A stretch of DNA of 64,000 nt from Pedobacter frigidisoli (GTDB taxonomy: Bacteria; Bacteroidota; Bacteroidia; Sphingobacteriales; Sphingobacteriaceae), in assembly GCF_004331675.1 (NCBI RefSeq), contig NZ_SJSN01000004.1, positions 281,756 through 345,755 of the forward strand, written 5' to 3'. A model generated the notes under the pieces. It did no database searches and was not told the origin of the DNA. It saw only the letters and a program-made list of their open reading frames with translations. The stretch's first letter is position 1, and every line of letters begins with the position of its first letter. This document shows positions 9,901 through 17,850 of this stretch, in pieces. Position numbers and translations under genes: made by a program.

Positions 9901-10365
9901 TACTTCACCATTTACATGCTTTAAATTGAAAAGTGAATCGAGATTTTTCTCCTTTTCTAAACCATAATCGATGGCAATTTTAGAAAGCTTTTGCCTACGA
10001 AGGTTTTCATCAAAGAAAATAAGTAAATCTGGTCGTTGCAGAATATTGTAAAGTACCTGAGCCTGATGTTCGCAAAGTTTATTTTTTGGCGTAACACATC
10101 TACAAGAAAGCTTTACCGAATCCTCATTTTGCTGAACTTGAACAACGGGGAAATAAATTGACGAATCGGGAAAGCTAAATGCTCCGAAATCAATCTCTAT
10201 CTGCTCTGGAAAAAGGGTAAAAAAACCTCTACTATCGGTATGGATTTGTTGATTTAAATGCTTGAGAATAACAATTGCATTCAGATTTTTCAGGTTAAAA
10301 TCTCGCAGAATATAATCGTATGGATTTATTGCTATTGATTGATCACCTGCTTGCTCTTCCCTCAT
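6982..10365 (-). CDS. SNF2-family DEAD/DEAH helicase with SWIM zinc finger
   Basis: This large cytoplasmic ATPase probably remodels protein-DNA complexes or aids transcription or repair; its exact role is unknown. A SWIM zinc motif is visible at Cys88, Cys90, Cys98 and His100. The SNF2 ATPase core holds the Walker A motif (MGLGKT, Lys700), the Walker B variant LDESQ and, in the helicase C-terminal domain, the motif QAIDRAYRIGQ. The region between the SWIM motif and the ATPase core is about 550 residues with no recognised domain. The 1127-residue length is normal for bacterial SNF2 proteins of Bacteroidota. It lies 48 bases downstream of the GntR gene on the same strand and could be reached by readthrough, but nothing links it to rhamnose use. 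Confidence 0.93.
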   Translation of the reverse strand: MREEQAGDQSIAINPYDYILRDFNLKNLNAIVILKHLNQQIHTDSRGFFTLFPEQIEIDFGAFSFPDSSIYFPVVQVQQNEDSVKLSCRCVTPKNKLCEHQAQVLYNILQRPDLLIFFDENLRRQKLSKIAIDYGLEKEKNLDSLFNLKHVNGEVEIKPKMDSLQPFDKEAQQQLQNILLPTANTKPTKKIKEAGKMILVLGQHRYYNNLTLALFEAETTKSGKLKNPLKSINQADLLFKEADSDVLKFYSGVATFQQNYNTDQAEAEIEALRAIAKNPLNIPIYLQDAKQSSTIQAASIAPVNVHVLDVDLRLTVNQKDDFYEITGRLIIDGKSYELDSLVLVHQYFIQLKDQLYLVTRLDFLRVIGFFKKQSNRLILHKSKYPEFQKTILIQLEGSIQVDYSYLKPATKSQIEEKGFDLENEQLIYLSESEEFILITPVMRYGNQEIPVLSKKQIQAQDKLGNVFTIHRDEDVELQFIGNILKQHPYFYDQETSDSFYLHRKRFLEEAWFLDAFETWRSKGIHILGFNQLKNNKLNEHKPEINIEVLSGTDWFETKVKVKFGKQQVALKHLHKSIRNKSKFVTLDDGTQGILPHQWIEKFAAYFNAGEVTDESILTHKIKFSSINDLYEDALLDGDVKNELKLYKQKFEGTDAIQEVEVPKTLTATLRHYQKDGLNWLNFLDDFNFGSCLADDMGLGKTIQILAFILSQREKVTHNVNLVVVPASLIFNWKAEVEKFAPSIKVKTIYGNERTKTTDSFDDYEIIITSYGTLLSDIRFLKDYRFNYLFLDESQNIKNPESQRYKAVRMLQSRNKVVMTGTPIENNTFDLYGQLSFACPGLFGSKQQFADLYSTPIDQFKDSKRAEELQKKIKPFILRRTKEQVAKELPDKTEIILYCEMGEEQREVYEANKKEIQDFILNKTEDELPKNSMHVLKSITQLRQICNSAALLADGKSYLQASSKIEVLVEQIESKVGKHKILVFSQFVTMLDLIKKQLENRDIKYEYLTGQTKKREEVVTSFQQNDDISVFLISLKAGGTGLNLTEADYVYIVDPWWNPAVENQAIDRAYRIGQHKNVMAVRLICPDTIEEKIMKLQATKKDLVKNLIQTDGGIFKNLTKKELLGLLS

Positions 10366-10413
10366 TTAAAAAAAAATATTGAGGTAAAAATAGCAAATTA
10401 TCTGAAGCAAAGC

Positions 10414-11445
10414 CTAAAGTGATTTACGCAAATTGAGGTAAAAAGGAACTTCAATTTTACCAGTTTCGCCATTTAATACAAACGCCGCAGCTTGAGAACC
10501 AAGCGCATTGAAATCGGTAGAAATGGTTGTAATTCCATCCAAAATAATCCTTTTAAGTGGCGTCTCGTTATAAGAAATTACGCCAACATCTTTTCCAATC
10601 TCTAGCTTTTGAACAATTAGTCTTTCGATTAAAGTAACCAGGTCATCCTCCATTAAATTGATATATACTTCACCAGCACTAATTTCCTCTTCCTTAATAT
10701 TATGGATTACCTTATGGTTGAAGGCATATTGTTGGCAAAACCGATAAAACCCAGTTAATATTTCGTGGGGATAATAACTGTTTTTTGGGAAGATAATCTT
10801 GAGCGTATTGTATTGGGATAATCGATCGAGCGCTTGCTCTAATGCAGCATAAATATCTTGGGCAAAGTTTTGGTAGGCCGCCGCAAAATCGCCAGTAATT
10901 CCGGGCAAAAGCTTGTCCAAAATAACGAGTTTTTCCTTTGGAATGGTATTGATAATCTCCGAAGCATTTTCTCCACCCTCTAAAAAATGGGGAATGATGA
11001 CGAAGTGCGTATATTCATCAAGTTTGGTAGAAATCATTTTCTTGAAGAATACAAAATCGTTGTTGTAGATGTAAAAATCTATTGCTGCATTTTCGCCAAT
11101 CGCTTTAGTAAAGGAATCGTAAATGATCTTTTTATGCGTACTCAGCTTGTTAAAAAGCAAACAGACCTTAAGTTTTCTAGAAAAATCGGTATTGATAATA
11201 AAGTAACCCTTACCCGGAACCGAATCTACAACACCCAATTTACGCAGGTTTCTATAACCTTTTTCTGCCGTATCTCGCGACATTTCCAAGCTAAAACTCA
11301 GTTCATTAATCGAGGGCAAAAGACTTCCCTTTTTAAGTTTTCCAGCCTCAATGGCCCCCAAAATAGCATTGGTAAGCTGTTTATACTTTGGGGTTGATGA
11401 ATATTCATCAATCTGGATGTAGGAAACTAAATCTTCTGGTTTCAA
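10414..11445 (-). CDS. GntR-family transcriptional regulator with sugar-binding-like domain
   Basis: An N-terminal winged helix (about residues 10-80; LPSINELSFSLEMSRDTAEKGYRNL) is typical of GntR proteins. It is fused to a LacI/PBP-like effector domain (about 90-340) with elements such as GVISYNETPLKRII. It is the last gene of the rhamnose cluster, 46 bases after the kinase gene, so it is the obvious candidate regulator of the cluster, sensing rhamnose or an intermediate. Related GntR proteins regulate fucose and other sugar genes in Bacteroidota. The frame starts with TTG at 11445; no ATG lies close upstream. The sensed ligand and the operator are not visible. Confidence 0.88.
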   Translation of the reverse strand: MKPEDLVSYIQIDEYSSTPKYKQLTNAILGAIEAGKLKKGSLLPSINELSFSLEMSRDTAEKGYRNLRKLGVVDSVPGKGYFIINTDFSRKLKVCLLFNKLSTHKKIIYDSFTKAIGENAAIDFYIYNNDFVFFKKMISTKLDEYTHFVIIPHFLEGGENASEIINTIPKEKLVILDKLLPGITGDFAAAYQNFAQDIYAALEQALDRLSQYNTLKIIFPKNSYYPHEILTGFYRFCQQYAFNHKVIHNIKEEEISAGEVYINLMEDDLVTLIERLIVQKLEIGKDVGVISYNETPLKRIILDGITTISTDFNALGSQAAAFVLNGETGKIEVPFYLNLRKSL

Positions 11446-11491
11446 AATAGTGATGGCTAGGATTTCTAATATAATAAAAATCTAGTATAAA

Positions 11492-12871
11492 TTATATCGT
11501 TCGCTGAATTGCAGAATAATATTTGAGTTGAATCATATCTGTTGGGGCAGGGTTTGAGTTCCAGGCATCGTTTATTGCCAAGGCCGTTCCAATAGCCGTT
11601 GCTTGAGATACCGAAGAAGCATAAACCTCAATATCGGGAATAGAAGTAGCCAAAAGGTGCATGTAAATTGCATTTTTGCCGAAACCACCATCCACAAAAA
11701 TTCTGCGGACACCCGTATTTAAAATCAGTTTAAGGGAATAAATCTGTTGTTTAATCAAATCGAAAATCAATTGATGATAAGCTTCTTCTGCAGTTTGAAA
11801 GATACTCAACTCTCTTTCGCCAAAAGCCGAAACTGCAGAAAATTTCGTTTGATCGCTTTGATTTTCGGGTATTTTATTGGCTAATTTTAAGATTAAACTC
11901 GGATTAAACTTTAGGTGTTTAAAAAGATAAGCCGCACGATCGAAATGATCGGCAATTCGCTTTAATTGGATCTCATGCTCATATCCTGCAAAAATTCTCG
12001 ATGCCTTTATCGGTTTCCCCTTAAAATGCATGTAACAAAGGCAGTCTTGTTTAAGCTCTTCCTTGGTTAAGGGATCTTGATTAAAAGGATTTAAACTGAT
12101 GCACCAAGTTCCGGTGGAAATCAATACAAATGGCGTATTGAAGTTTGCCAGATAAGGAATTAAAGCGGCAGAACTATCGTGCAAACCTACACCTACCTTA
12201 AAGCTTGAACCTTCAAATTTGGTTTCGATACTCGAATCTGCCGCGGTAAATTCTCCAAATTTTTCATTAATTTCTTCTTCCGAAACCCAATTGTGGTATT
12301 GGTTTTTGTTAAAATCCCAAAGTTGGGTATGGCAGCCAATACTGGTGATATCTGCCACGGCCTTACCCGTAATCAGGTAGCTTAAATATTGTGGAAGATG
12401 GAGCGCCCATTTTATTTTATCGAATACTTCAGGCTTTTCATGTTTAAGCCGGTAAAGCTGCATTCCAGAATTTAAGCTTCCTAAAATTGGCGAGGCCGTT
12501 TCCAAAGAAATCTTTTCCTCGCCACCATATTTTGCATAAAATTCATTTTTAAGTGCCTCTGGATATTCCTTAAGGTAATTATACAACGGCGTTAGTGGTT
12601 CTCCATTTTCATCGAGATAAACGAAACTAGCACCATAAGTAGAAAAGTTTACTGCCTTAATATCAAATTCCTTCATTTGCAAAACCTGATTCAGCGAATC
12701 GTAAACAGAGGACTTTAAACTATCGAGGTTTTCACAAGGCTCGCCATCTTCATCTACAGTCTCTACAAAACGGGCTGAACGTTCGTAAACGATTTGATAG
12801 TTTTCATCAATAAGGAAAAGTTTTTTGTTCGTTTTCCCAACATCAAATATCGCAATAACAGGCTTCGGCAT
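11492..12871 (-). CDS. rhaB: FGGY-family sugar kinase, probable L-rhamnulokinase
   Basis: It probably phosphorylates L-rhamnulose to L-rhamnulose 1-phosphate with ATP. The N-terminal phosphate-binding region (IAIFDVGKTNKKL) and the C-terminal ATP-binding element (FVDGGFGKNAIYM) are typical of FGGY kinases. The 459 residues are somewhat shorter than classical RhaB. The specific call depends on context: it lies 15 bases downstream of rhaI and in series with rhaEW and rhaT, where a kinase is the missing step. L-fuculokinase activity is the main alternative. Confidence 0.85.
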   Translation of the reverse strand: MPKPVIAIFDVGKTNKKLFLIDENYQIVYERSARFVETVDEDGEPCENLDSLKSSVYDSLNQVLQMKEFDIKAVNFSTYGASFVYLDENGEPLTPLYNYLKEYPEALKNEFYAKYGGEEKISLETASPILGSLNSGMQLYRLKHEKPEVFDKIKWALHLPQYLSYLITGKAVADITSIGCHTQLWDFNKNQYHNWVSEEEINEKFGEFTAADSSIETKFEGSSFKVGVGLHDSSAALIPYLANFNTPFVLISTGTWCISLNPFNQDPLTKEELKQDCLCYMHFKGKPIKASRIFAGYEHEIQLKRIADHFDRAAYLFKHLKFNPSLILKLANKIPENQSDQTKFSAVSAFGERELSIFQTAEEAYHQLIFDLIKQQIYSLKLILNTGVRRIFVDGGFGKNAIYMHLLATSIPDIEVYASSVSQATAIGTALAINDAWNSNPAPTDMIQLKYYSAIQRTI

Positions 12872-12886
12872 TTCTTGGTTTCTAAA

Positions 12887-14170
12887 TTACAATCCTGTAG
12901 CAACAGTATTTACACCACGACCATTAACCAAGTTTTTTCTAACATCCAATTCGCGATATAAGCCAATTGGAGATAATGCTGCTCCAGCTCTCAGTCTTGC
13001 CTCAGCAACTAAAGCCCTTAAATCGCTACGGAAAGTGTGTTGTAAAATTTCTTGTGCTTTTGCTACATCATTATTATCCTGAGCGGCATTAAGCGCCTTA
13101 CGATCAACCAATAAAGCCTGGGCATAAGCAATCATAATCGCTTCAACAGATTGCAATAAATCCTCCAAAGGATCTTTCACATTGTGAGATGCATCAATCA
13201 TCCAACCTAAATCTTTAGCGTGATTCATCCCTTTGGCATCCATTCCCTCTACCAGTTCATTAAAAATCAAGAACAATTGATAAGGCTTGATGCTTCCTGC
13301 GGTTAAATCATCATCTCCATATTTAGAATCGTTAAAGTGGAAGCCACCTAATTTCCCTTCCATTAAAAGCAATGCCACAATTTGTTCGATATTCGCATTG
13401 GGCAAATGGTGACCTAAATCGACCAAGGTATAAGCCTTTTTGCCCAATTTGCTTGCATAAAGCAATGATTGTCCCCAATCTCCAACTGTTGTTGAATAAA
13501 AGTTAGGTTCGAAAGCTTTATACTCCACAAACATTTTCCAGTTCTCTGGCAAGGCAGCGTAAATCTCTTCCAAACTTTCTAAAGTATTTTCAAAAGCCTT
13601 GCGGAAATTTAATTGGCCAGGAAAGCACGAACCGTCGGCAAGCCATACTGTTAAAGCATCAGATCCTAGGGAAATCCCTTGTTTGATTACCTCAATATTA
13701 TGTTCAATCGCTTGCTTGCGAATGGTCTTATTTACATTTTGTAACGAACCAAATTTATAGCTATGCGCCGAACCCGCCTGATCTTGAAAGGTATTTGAAT
13801 TCATGGCATCGAACCTTAAACCGTAGCTAGAAGCCAAGCTTTTTAAGCTTTCTGCATTTTGTGGAATATCCCATGGAATGTGAAGGGAGATTGCGCCACT
13901 TGCACCGTTTAATGCATGTAATAAACCAACATCTTCAATTTTTTCTTCGATCGTGCGTGGCTCTCCGCCCGTAATCGCAAAACGTCCAAAACGCGTTCCA
14001 CCTGTTCCTAATGCCCAAGATGGAATTGCAATTTGAAAATCAACTAGTTTTTGGATAACGCTTTCTAAATCAACATGCGACCAATCTTCTTTCAAAAAAT
14101 TAAGTTTACGCTGATGTGAGGTTAATGAGGAGTCGTTGTGTTTTTCTATTTGGTTCTGCTCGATATTCAT
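12887..14170 (-). CDS. rhaI: L-rhamnose isomerase (Pseudomonas stutzeri type)
   Basis: It interconverts L-rhamnose and L-rhamnulose. The 427 residues belong to the metal-dependent TIM-barrel sugar isomerases related to xylose isomerase, not to E. coli RhaA. Metal-ligand strands are visible as EYKAFEPNFYSTTVGDWG, LVDLGHHLP and GFHFNDSKYGDDDL. These supply the Glu, Asp, His and Asp positions expected for the P. stutzeri enzyme. The gene lies 15 bases upstream of the kinase. The gap to rhaEW upstream is unusually long (328 bases) and contains hairpins. Confidence 0.92.
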   Translation of the reverse strand: MNIEQNQIEKHNDSSLTSHQRKLNFLKEDWSHVDLESVIQKLVDFQIAIPSWALGTGGTRFGRFAITGGEPRTIEEKIEDVGLLHALNGASGAISLHIPWDIPQNAESLKSLASSYGLRFDAMNSNTFQDQAGSAHSYKFGSLQNVNKTIRKQAIEHNIEVIKQGISLGSDALTVWLADGSCFPGQLNFRKAFENTLESLEEIYAALPENWKMFVEYKAFEPNFYSTTVGDWGQSLLYASKLGKKAYTLVDLGHHLPNANIEQIVALLLMEGKLGGFHFNDSKYGDDDLTAGSIKPYQLFLIFNELVEGMDAKGMNHAKDLGWMIDASHNVKDPLEDLLQSVEAIMIAYAQALLVDRKALNAAQDNNDVAKAQEILQHTFRSDLRALVAEARLRAGAALSPIGLYRELDVRKNLVNGRGVNTVATGL

Positions 14171-14498
14171 GAGAATACTTGGTTTTATCAGGTTAATAAT
14201 TGAGGCAAAAGGTGCCTTTTTGGATCATCATTCATTAATGGGATGATGATATATAAAAAAGTCATTTTCGATCTGTAGCAGGCCACAGATCGAGGGAACA
14301 ACTTACTAAAACTTAATTTTAAAACTTAGGATCATAAATCCTATTACTTTTTTTCTTACATAATCCGTGTCTCCACAAACCATTTCCATTATTTCTGTTT
14401 GTGCGACACAGATCGAGGGGCATTTTACTTACCACCATGGTGTGTGTCTTCACAGACTATTTACCTCATTTCTGTCTGTGGGGACACAGACCGAGGGA
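14171..14498. repeat. rhaEW-rhaI intercistronic region with three hairpins
   Basis: No gene is seen here. Three stem-loops share the sequence family CAGAYCGAGGG on their right side. Stem A (14269-14292) pairs CGATCTGT with ACAGATCG. Stem B (14367-14409) pairs GTGTC plus CACAAA with TTTGTG plus GACAC. Stem C (14444-14487) pairs GTGTC plus CACAGA with TCTGTG plus GACAC. B and C are diverged tandem copies in which an A-T pair is replaced by a G-C pair on both arms. The structure therefore seems to be maintained. It could be an extragenic palindrome family, or it could tune expression between rhaEW and rhaI. Confidence 0.7.
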
Positions 14499-16619
14499 TT
14501 ATCTTGCAAATGCCATGGCTACTCCACCATCAACATTTAGCATATTTCCTGTTGATTTGCTAAGCAAGCCACCAACAAAGGCGAAGCATGCATTGGCAAT
14601 ATCATCTGGTAAAATAATCTGATTTAATAAAGTACGTTTTGCATAATATGCAGGCAATTCGGCAACGGTAACGCCATAAGCTTTGGCTCTACCTTCTGCC
14701 CAGCCACCAGCCCAGATATTGCTATCACTAATTACCGCATCGGGGTTTACCACGTTAACACGGATATTATCTGCACCCAATTCTGCAGCATTTAGCCTGC
14801 TTAAATGTAATTGCGCTGCTTTCGCACTTCCGTAACCTGCGTTATTCGGACCGCTCACCAACGAATTCTTGCTTACAATATTAATGATATCGCCACCAAT
14901 ATCTTGCTTTTGCATCGTATTTGTTGCAGCTTGGGTAATGAAAAATTGGCCTTTAACCAAAACATCATATAATAAATCCCAATCTTTTTCCGTGTGATCG
15001 CCAATGGTTTTTGAAATGGATAATCCAGCATTGTTCACCACAATATCAATACCGCCGAAAGCCAATGCCGCAGCATCAAAAGCACCATTTATATCATCCT
15101 GACTGGTTACATTTAAAACCGTAGTGCTGTAAGAATCCTTTCCAAATTGTTTTTCGAATTCAGCTCCCGCTTCTTGTAAACGTTCAGCATTCATATCGTT
15201 TAAGATGACTACGCCACCTTCTGCAACAAACTTTTTAGCAATTGCCTTACCAATTCCGCCGGCACTACCTGTAATTAAGGCAATTTTTCCAGTTAGTGGT
15301 TTTGGCTTAGGCATGCGCTGTAATTTCGCTTCCTCTAACAACCAATATTCGATATTAAAAGCTTCTTGGTGTGGCAATGAAGTATATTCCGAAATCGCTT
15401 CAGCACCTTTCATTACGTTTATCGCATTGATATAAAATTCTGCAGCAACCCTTGCGGTTTGTTTATCCTTTGAAAAAGTAAACATCCCAATTCCAGGATA
15501 TAGAATTACTACCGGATTGGTATCGCGAATGGCTGGACTATTATCGTGTTTACAAGTTTCGTAATAATCCGTGTACATTGCTCGGTAAGCTTCAAAAGCT
15601 GGCAATAAAGTTTCCTTAATAGCTTTTGTATCACTTAAATCGGCATCAGTTTTTAAATCTAAAACCAACGGACTAATCTTCGTTCTTAAAAAGTGATCAG
15701 GACAACTGGTTCCCATTGGTGCCAGGCGACCAAGATCGTTGGAGTTAGTAAATTCTAAAACTCGAGCATCATCAGTGAAATGACCAATCATGTGTTGTTT
15801 AGAAGAGCATAATCCACGTAAAATCGGCGCTAAAGTAGCTGCTTGTTTTTTACGTTTTTCCCCATCAGCACTCTCTATTTTTTGTCCGCCGAAAACCGGA
15901 CCTTTCTTGCCGTAGTTTTGAGCAAGATAATCGGAACAGATTTCGATAACTTCTAAGGTATTCAAATAACTTTCGTAAGCCGTATCGCCCCAAGTGAATA
16001 AACCGTGAGATCCTAACATAATTCCACGAATGCCTGGATTTTCATCAAGACATTGTTTCAATTGCAAACCAAGCTCAAAACCTGGTTTCTTCCATTCTAC
16101 CCAGCCGATAGTACCTCCGAAAAGTTCTTGTGTAATTTTCTTACCGTCTTTTGCAGCCGCAATAGCTATTGCAGCATCTGGATGTAAGTGATCGATATGT
16201 TTAAATGGTAAGAAGCCATGTAATGGTGTATCGATTGACGGCGCTTTTGAACTTAGATCGAAAATGCAGTGGTTAAACAATTCCACCATTTCATCTTCAT
16301 GTTCTACACCACGGTAAATATTTTTAAGACTGCGTAAGCGATCTACATAAAGTGCAGCCAAGCCGCTTTTTTTCAATGTTCCCAAATCGCCACCAGAACC
16401 TTTCACCCACATTACTTCGGTTTCCAAACCTGTAAGCGGATCCGTTTCCATTAATTTACACGATGTATTTCCGCCACCATAATTGGTTAAGCGTAAATCG
16501 GCACCCAATAAATTAGAGCGGTAAATTAGTAATGCAACTTCATCTCCAGCCAGTTTTGCGGCTTCATCTTCATTCCACAAATAGCTTACGTGATTATAAC
16601 TTTTCGTTTCGATTGACAT
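14499..16619 (-). CDS. rhaEW: Bifunctional L-rhamnulose-1-phosphate aldolase / L-lactaldehyde dehydrogenase
   Basis: This is a two-domain fusion of 706 residues. The N-terminal class II aldolase-like domain (about 1-420) has the LTNYGGGNTS motif and splits L-rhamnulose 1-phosphate into DHAP and L-lactaldehyde. The C-terminal domain is a short-chain dehydrogenase with TGSAGGIG from residue 450, NNAG, and the YxxxK pair Tyr596/Lys600; it should oxidise lactaldehyde to L-lactate. This fusion is the known RhaEW of Bacteroidota and some other phyla. It lies 26 bases downstream of rhaT and is followed by the hairpin-rich gap before rhaI. Confidence 0.93.
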   Translation of the reverse strand: MSIETKSYNHVSYLWNEDEAAKLAGDEVALLIYRSNLLGADLRLTNYGGGNTSCKLMETDPLTGLETEVMWVKGSGGDLGTLKKSGLAALYVDRLRSLKNIYRGVEHEDEMVELFNHCIFDLSSKAPSIDTPLHGFLPFKHIDHLHPDAAIAIAAAKDGKKITQELFGGTIGWVEWKKPGFELGLQLKQCLDENPGIRGIMLGSHGLFTWGDTAYESYLNTLEVIEICSDYLAQNYGKKGPVFGGQKIESADGEKRKKQAATLAPILRGLCSSKQHMIGHFTDDARVLEFTNSNDLGRLAPMGTSCPDHFLRTKISPLVLDLKTDADLSDTKAIKETLLPAFEAYRAMYTDYYETCKHDNSPAIRDTNPVVILYPGIGMFTFSKDKQTARVAAEFYINAINVMKGAEAISEYTSLPHQEAFNIEYWLLEEAKLQRMPKPKPLTGKIALITGSAGGIGKAIAKKFVAEGGVVILNDMNAERLQEAGAEFEKQFGKDSYSTTVLNVTSQDDINGAFDAAALAFGGIDIVVNNAGLSISKTIGDHTEKDWDLLYDVLVKGQFFITQAATNTMQKQDIGGDIINIVSKNSLVSGPNNAGYGSAKAAQLHLSRLNAAELGADNIRVNVVNPDAVISDSNIWAGGWAEGRAKAYGVTVAELPAYYAKRTLLNQIILPDDIANACFAFVGGLLSKSTGNMLNVDGGVAMAFAR

Positions 16620-16645
16620 TATAGTATTTTTTATTTTTTTATGAT

Positions 16646-17740
16646 TTAACCTTTAATTGAATTGCCGTAACCTACAATTAGCACCGATACAATGATCGTC
16701 ACGATACCCACTATAACCGTTACCAGCGTTTTTTTCGATACACCTTTCCATTCCTTTAATACCAAGCCCCAAATGTTTGCGATTAGGATGATGAATGCCA
16801 TGTGCAAGATCCAAGAACTTGCGCCATTGCCCATTTTGCTCTCTCCCATTCCGTAGAAGAAGAATTGTAGGAACCAAGTTGTTCCGGCGAGTGCAGAAAA
16901 AATGTAGTTTTTTAATAGCGGCGTTTTTGCATTGGTATAATCGCCGAATGTTTTATTTCTGGCGTTTAAAACCATGCACCAAATAAAGTTGGTGGTTAAT
17001 CCGCCCCAAAGTACAATGATATAGGTAACGTTATTGGAGAAGAGAAAGTTCCCTGTTTCTGCTGGATTTGCAGCTTTCCAAACTGCATTTGCAACATCAG
17101 CCATTGGCTTGCCAGCTTCGATACCGAAGTTGAAACAAGCACTTAAAACGCCAGATACAATACCAACGAATAAGCCTAACCCGAATTTAAATTCCGTTTT
17201 AACTTCTAATCCATGAGGATCGGTAACATCGGTTTTAATTTCTCGTTCCTTTAACATACCTGCCCTACCGCAGATGATAATTCCGAGTACACAGACCAAC
17301 AGCCCTAACAGCACCATCCTACCCCAATCGGTATGCAGGAACATGGAAAAAGTATCCTTACCAGCTTGAGGAAAAACATCAAAATAAATGGATGGCAGGA
17401 TGGAGCCCAGCACCATGCACAAACCCAAAATGATGCTACTACCTAAAGAAACGCCAAGGTAGCGAACGCCCAATCCGTAAGTTAGGCCTCCAATACCCCA
17501 AAGTATCCCGAAGAAATAGGTTAACATTAAGATTTTCCCATCCGTGGCAACAATAATATCCGTAAAATTTGGAATGGTTAAATAAGCGGCCAAAGGTGGA
17601 ACGATAAGCCAAGAAAAAATCCCGCCAACGATCCAATAACTCTCCCAAGCCCAACCTTTAACTTTCTTATATGGTATGTAAAAACTACCGGATGCGAAAC
17701 CTCCGATAAAATGAAAAAATACGCCTAGAATTGCTTGCAT
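16646..17740 (-). CDS. rhaT: L-rhamnose/proton symporter RhaT
   Basis: This polytopic inner-membrane transporter of the drug/metabolite superfamily imports L-rhamnose with protons. About ten hydrophobic segments are visible in 364 residues. The family motifs near the N-terminus (GFASGSFYIPYKKVKGW) and LGLCMVLGS match RhaT. The length is close to that of E. coli RhaT, with a slightly longer central loop. It lies between the isomerase-like gene and rhaEW in the same direction, as expected for an import-first operon. Confidence 0.93.
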   Translation of the reverse strand: MQAILGVFFHFIGGFASGSFYIPYKKVKGWAWESYWIVGGIFSWLIVPPLAAYLTIPNFTDIIVATDGKILMLTYFFGILWGIGGLTYGLGVRYLGVSLGSSIILGLCMVLGSILPSIYFDVFPQAGKDTFSMFLHTDWGRMVLLGLLVCVLGIIICGRAGMLKEREIKTDVTDPHGLEVKTEFKFGLGLFVGIVSGVLSACFNFGIEAGKPMADVANAVWKAANPAETGNFLFSNNVTYIIVLWGGLTTNFIWCMVLNARNKTFGDYTNAKTPLLKNYIFSALAGTTWFLQFFFYGMGESKMGNGASSWILHMAFIILIANIWGLVLKEWKGVSKKTLVTVIVGIVTIIVSVLIVGYGNSIKG

Positions 17741-17850
17741 GCTCTTTTTTTGATATTTGGTTGGTCTAAAATAGAAAATCGATAAAGTTTAACTGTTATG
17801 CACTGTTATGCTGTTGCCGTAAATTGGCCAGACTGATCAACGCATTTTGA

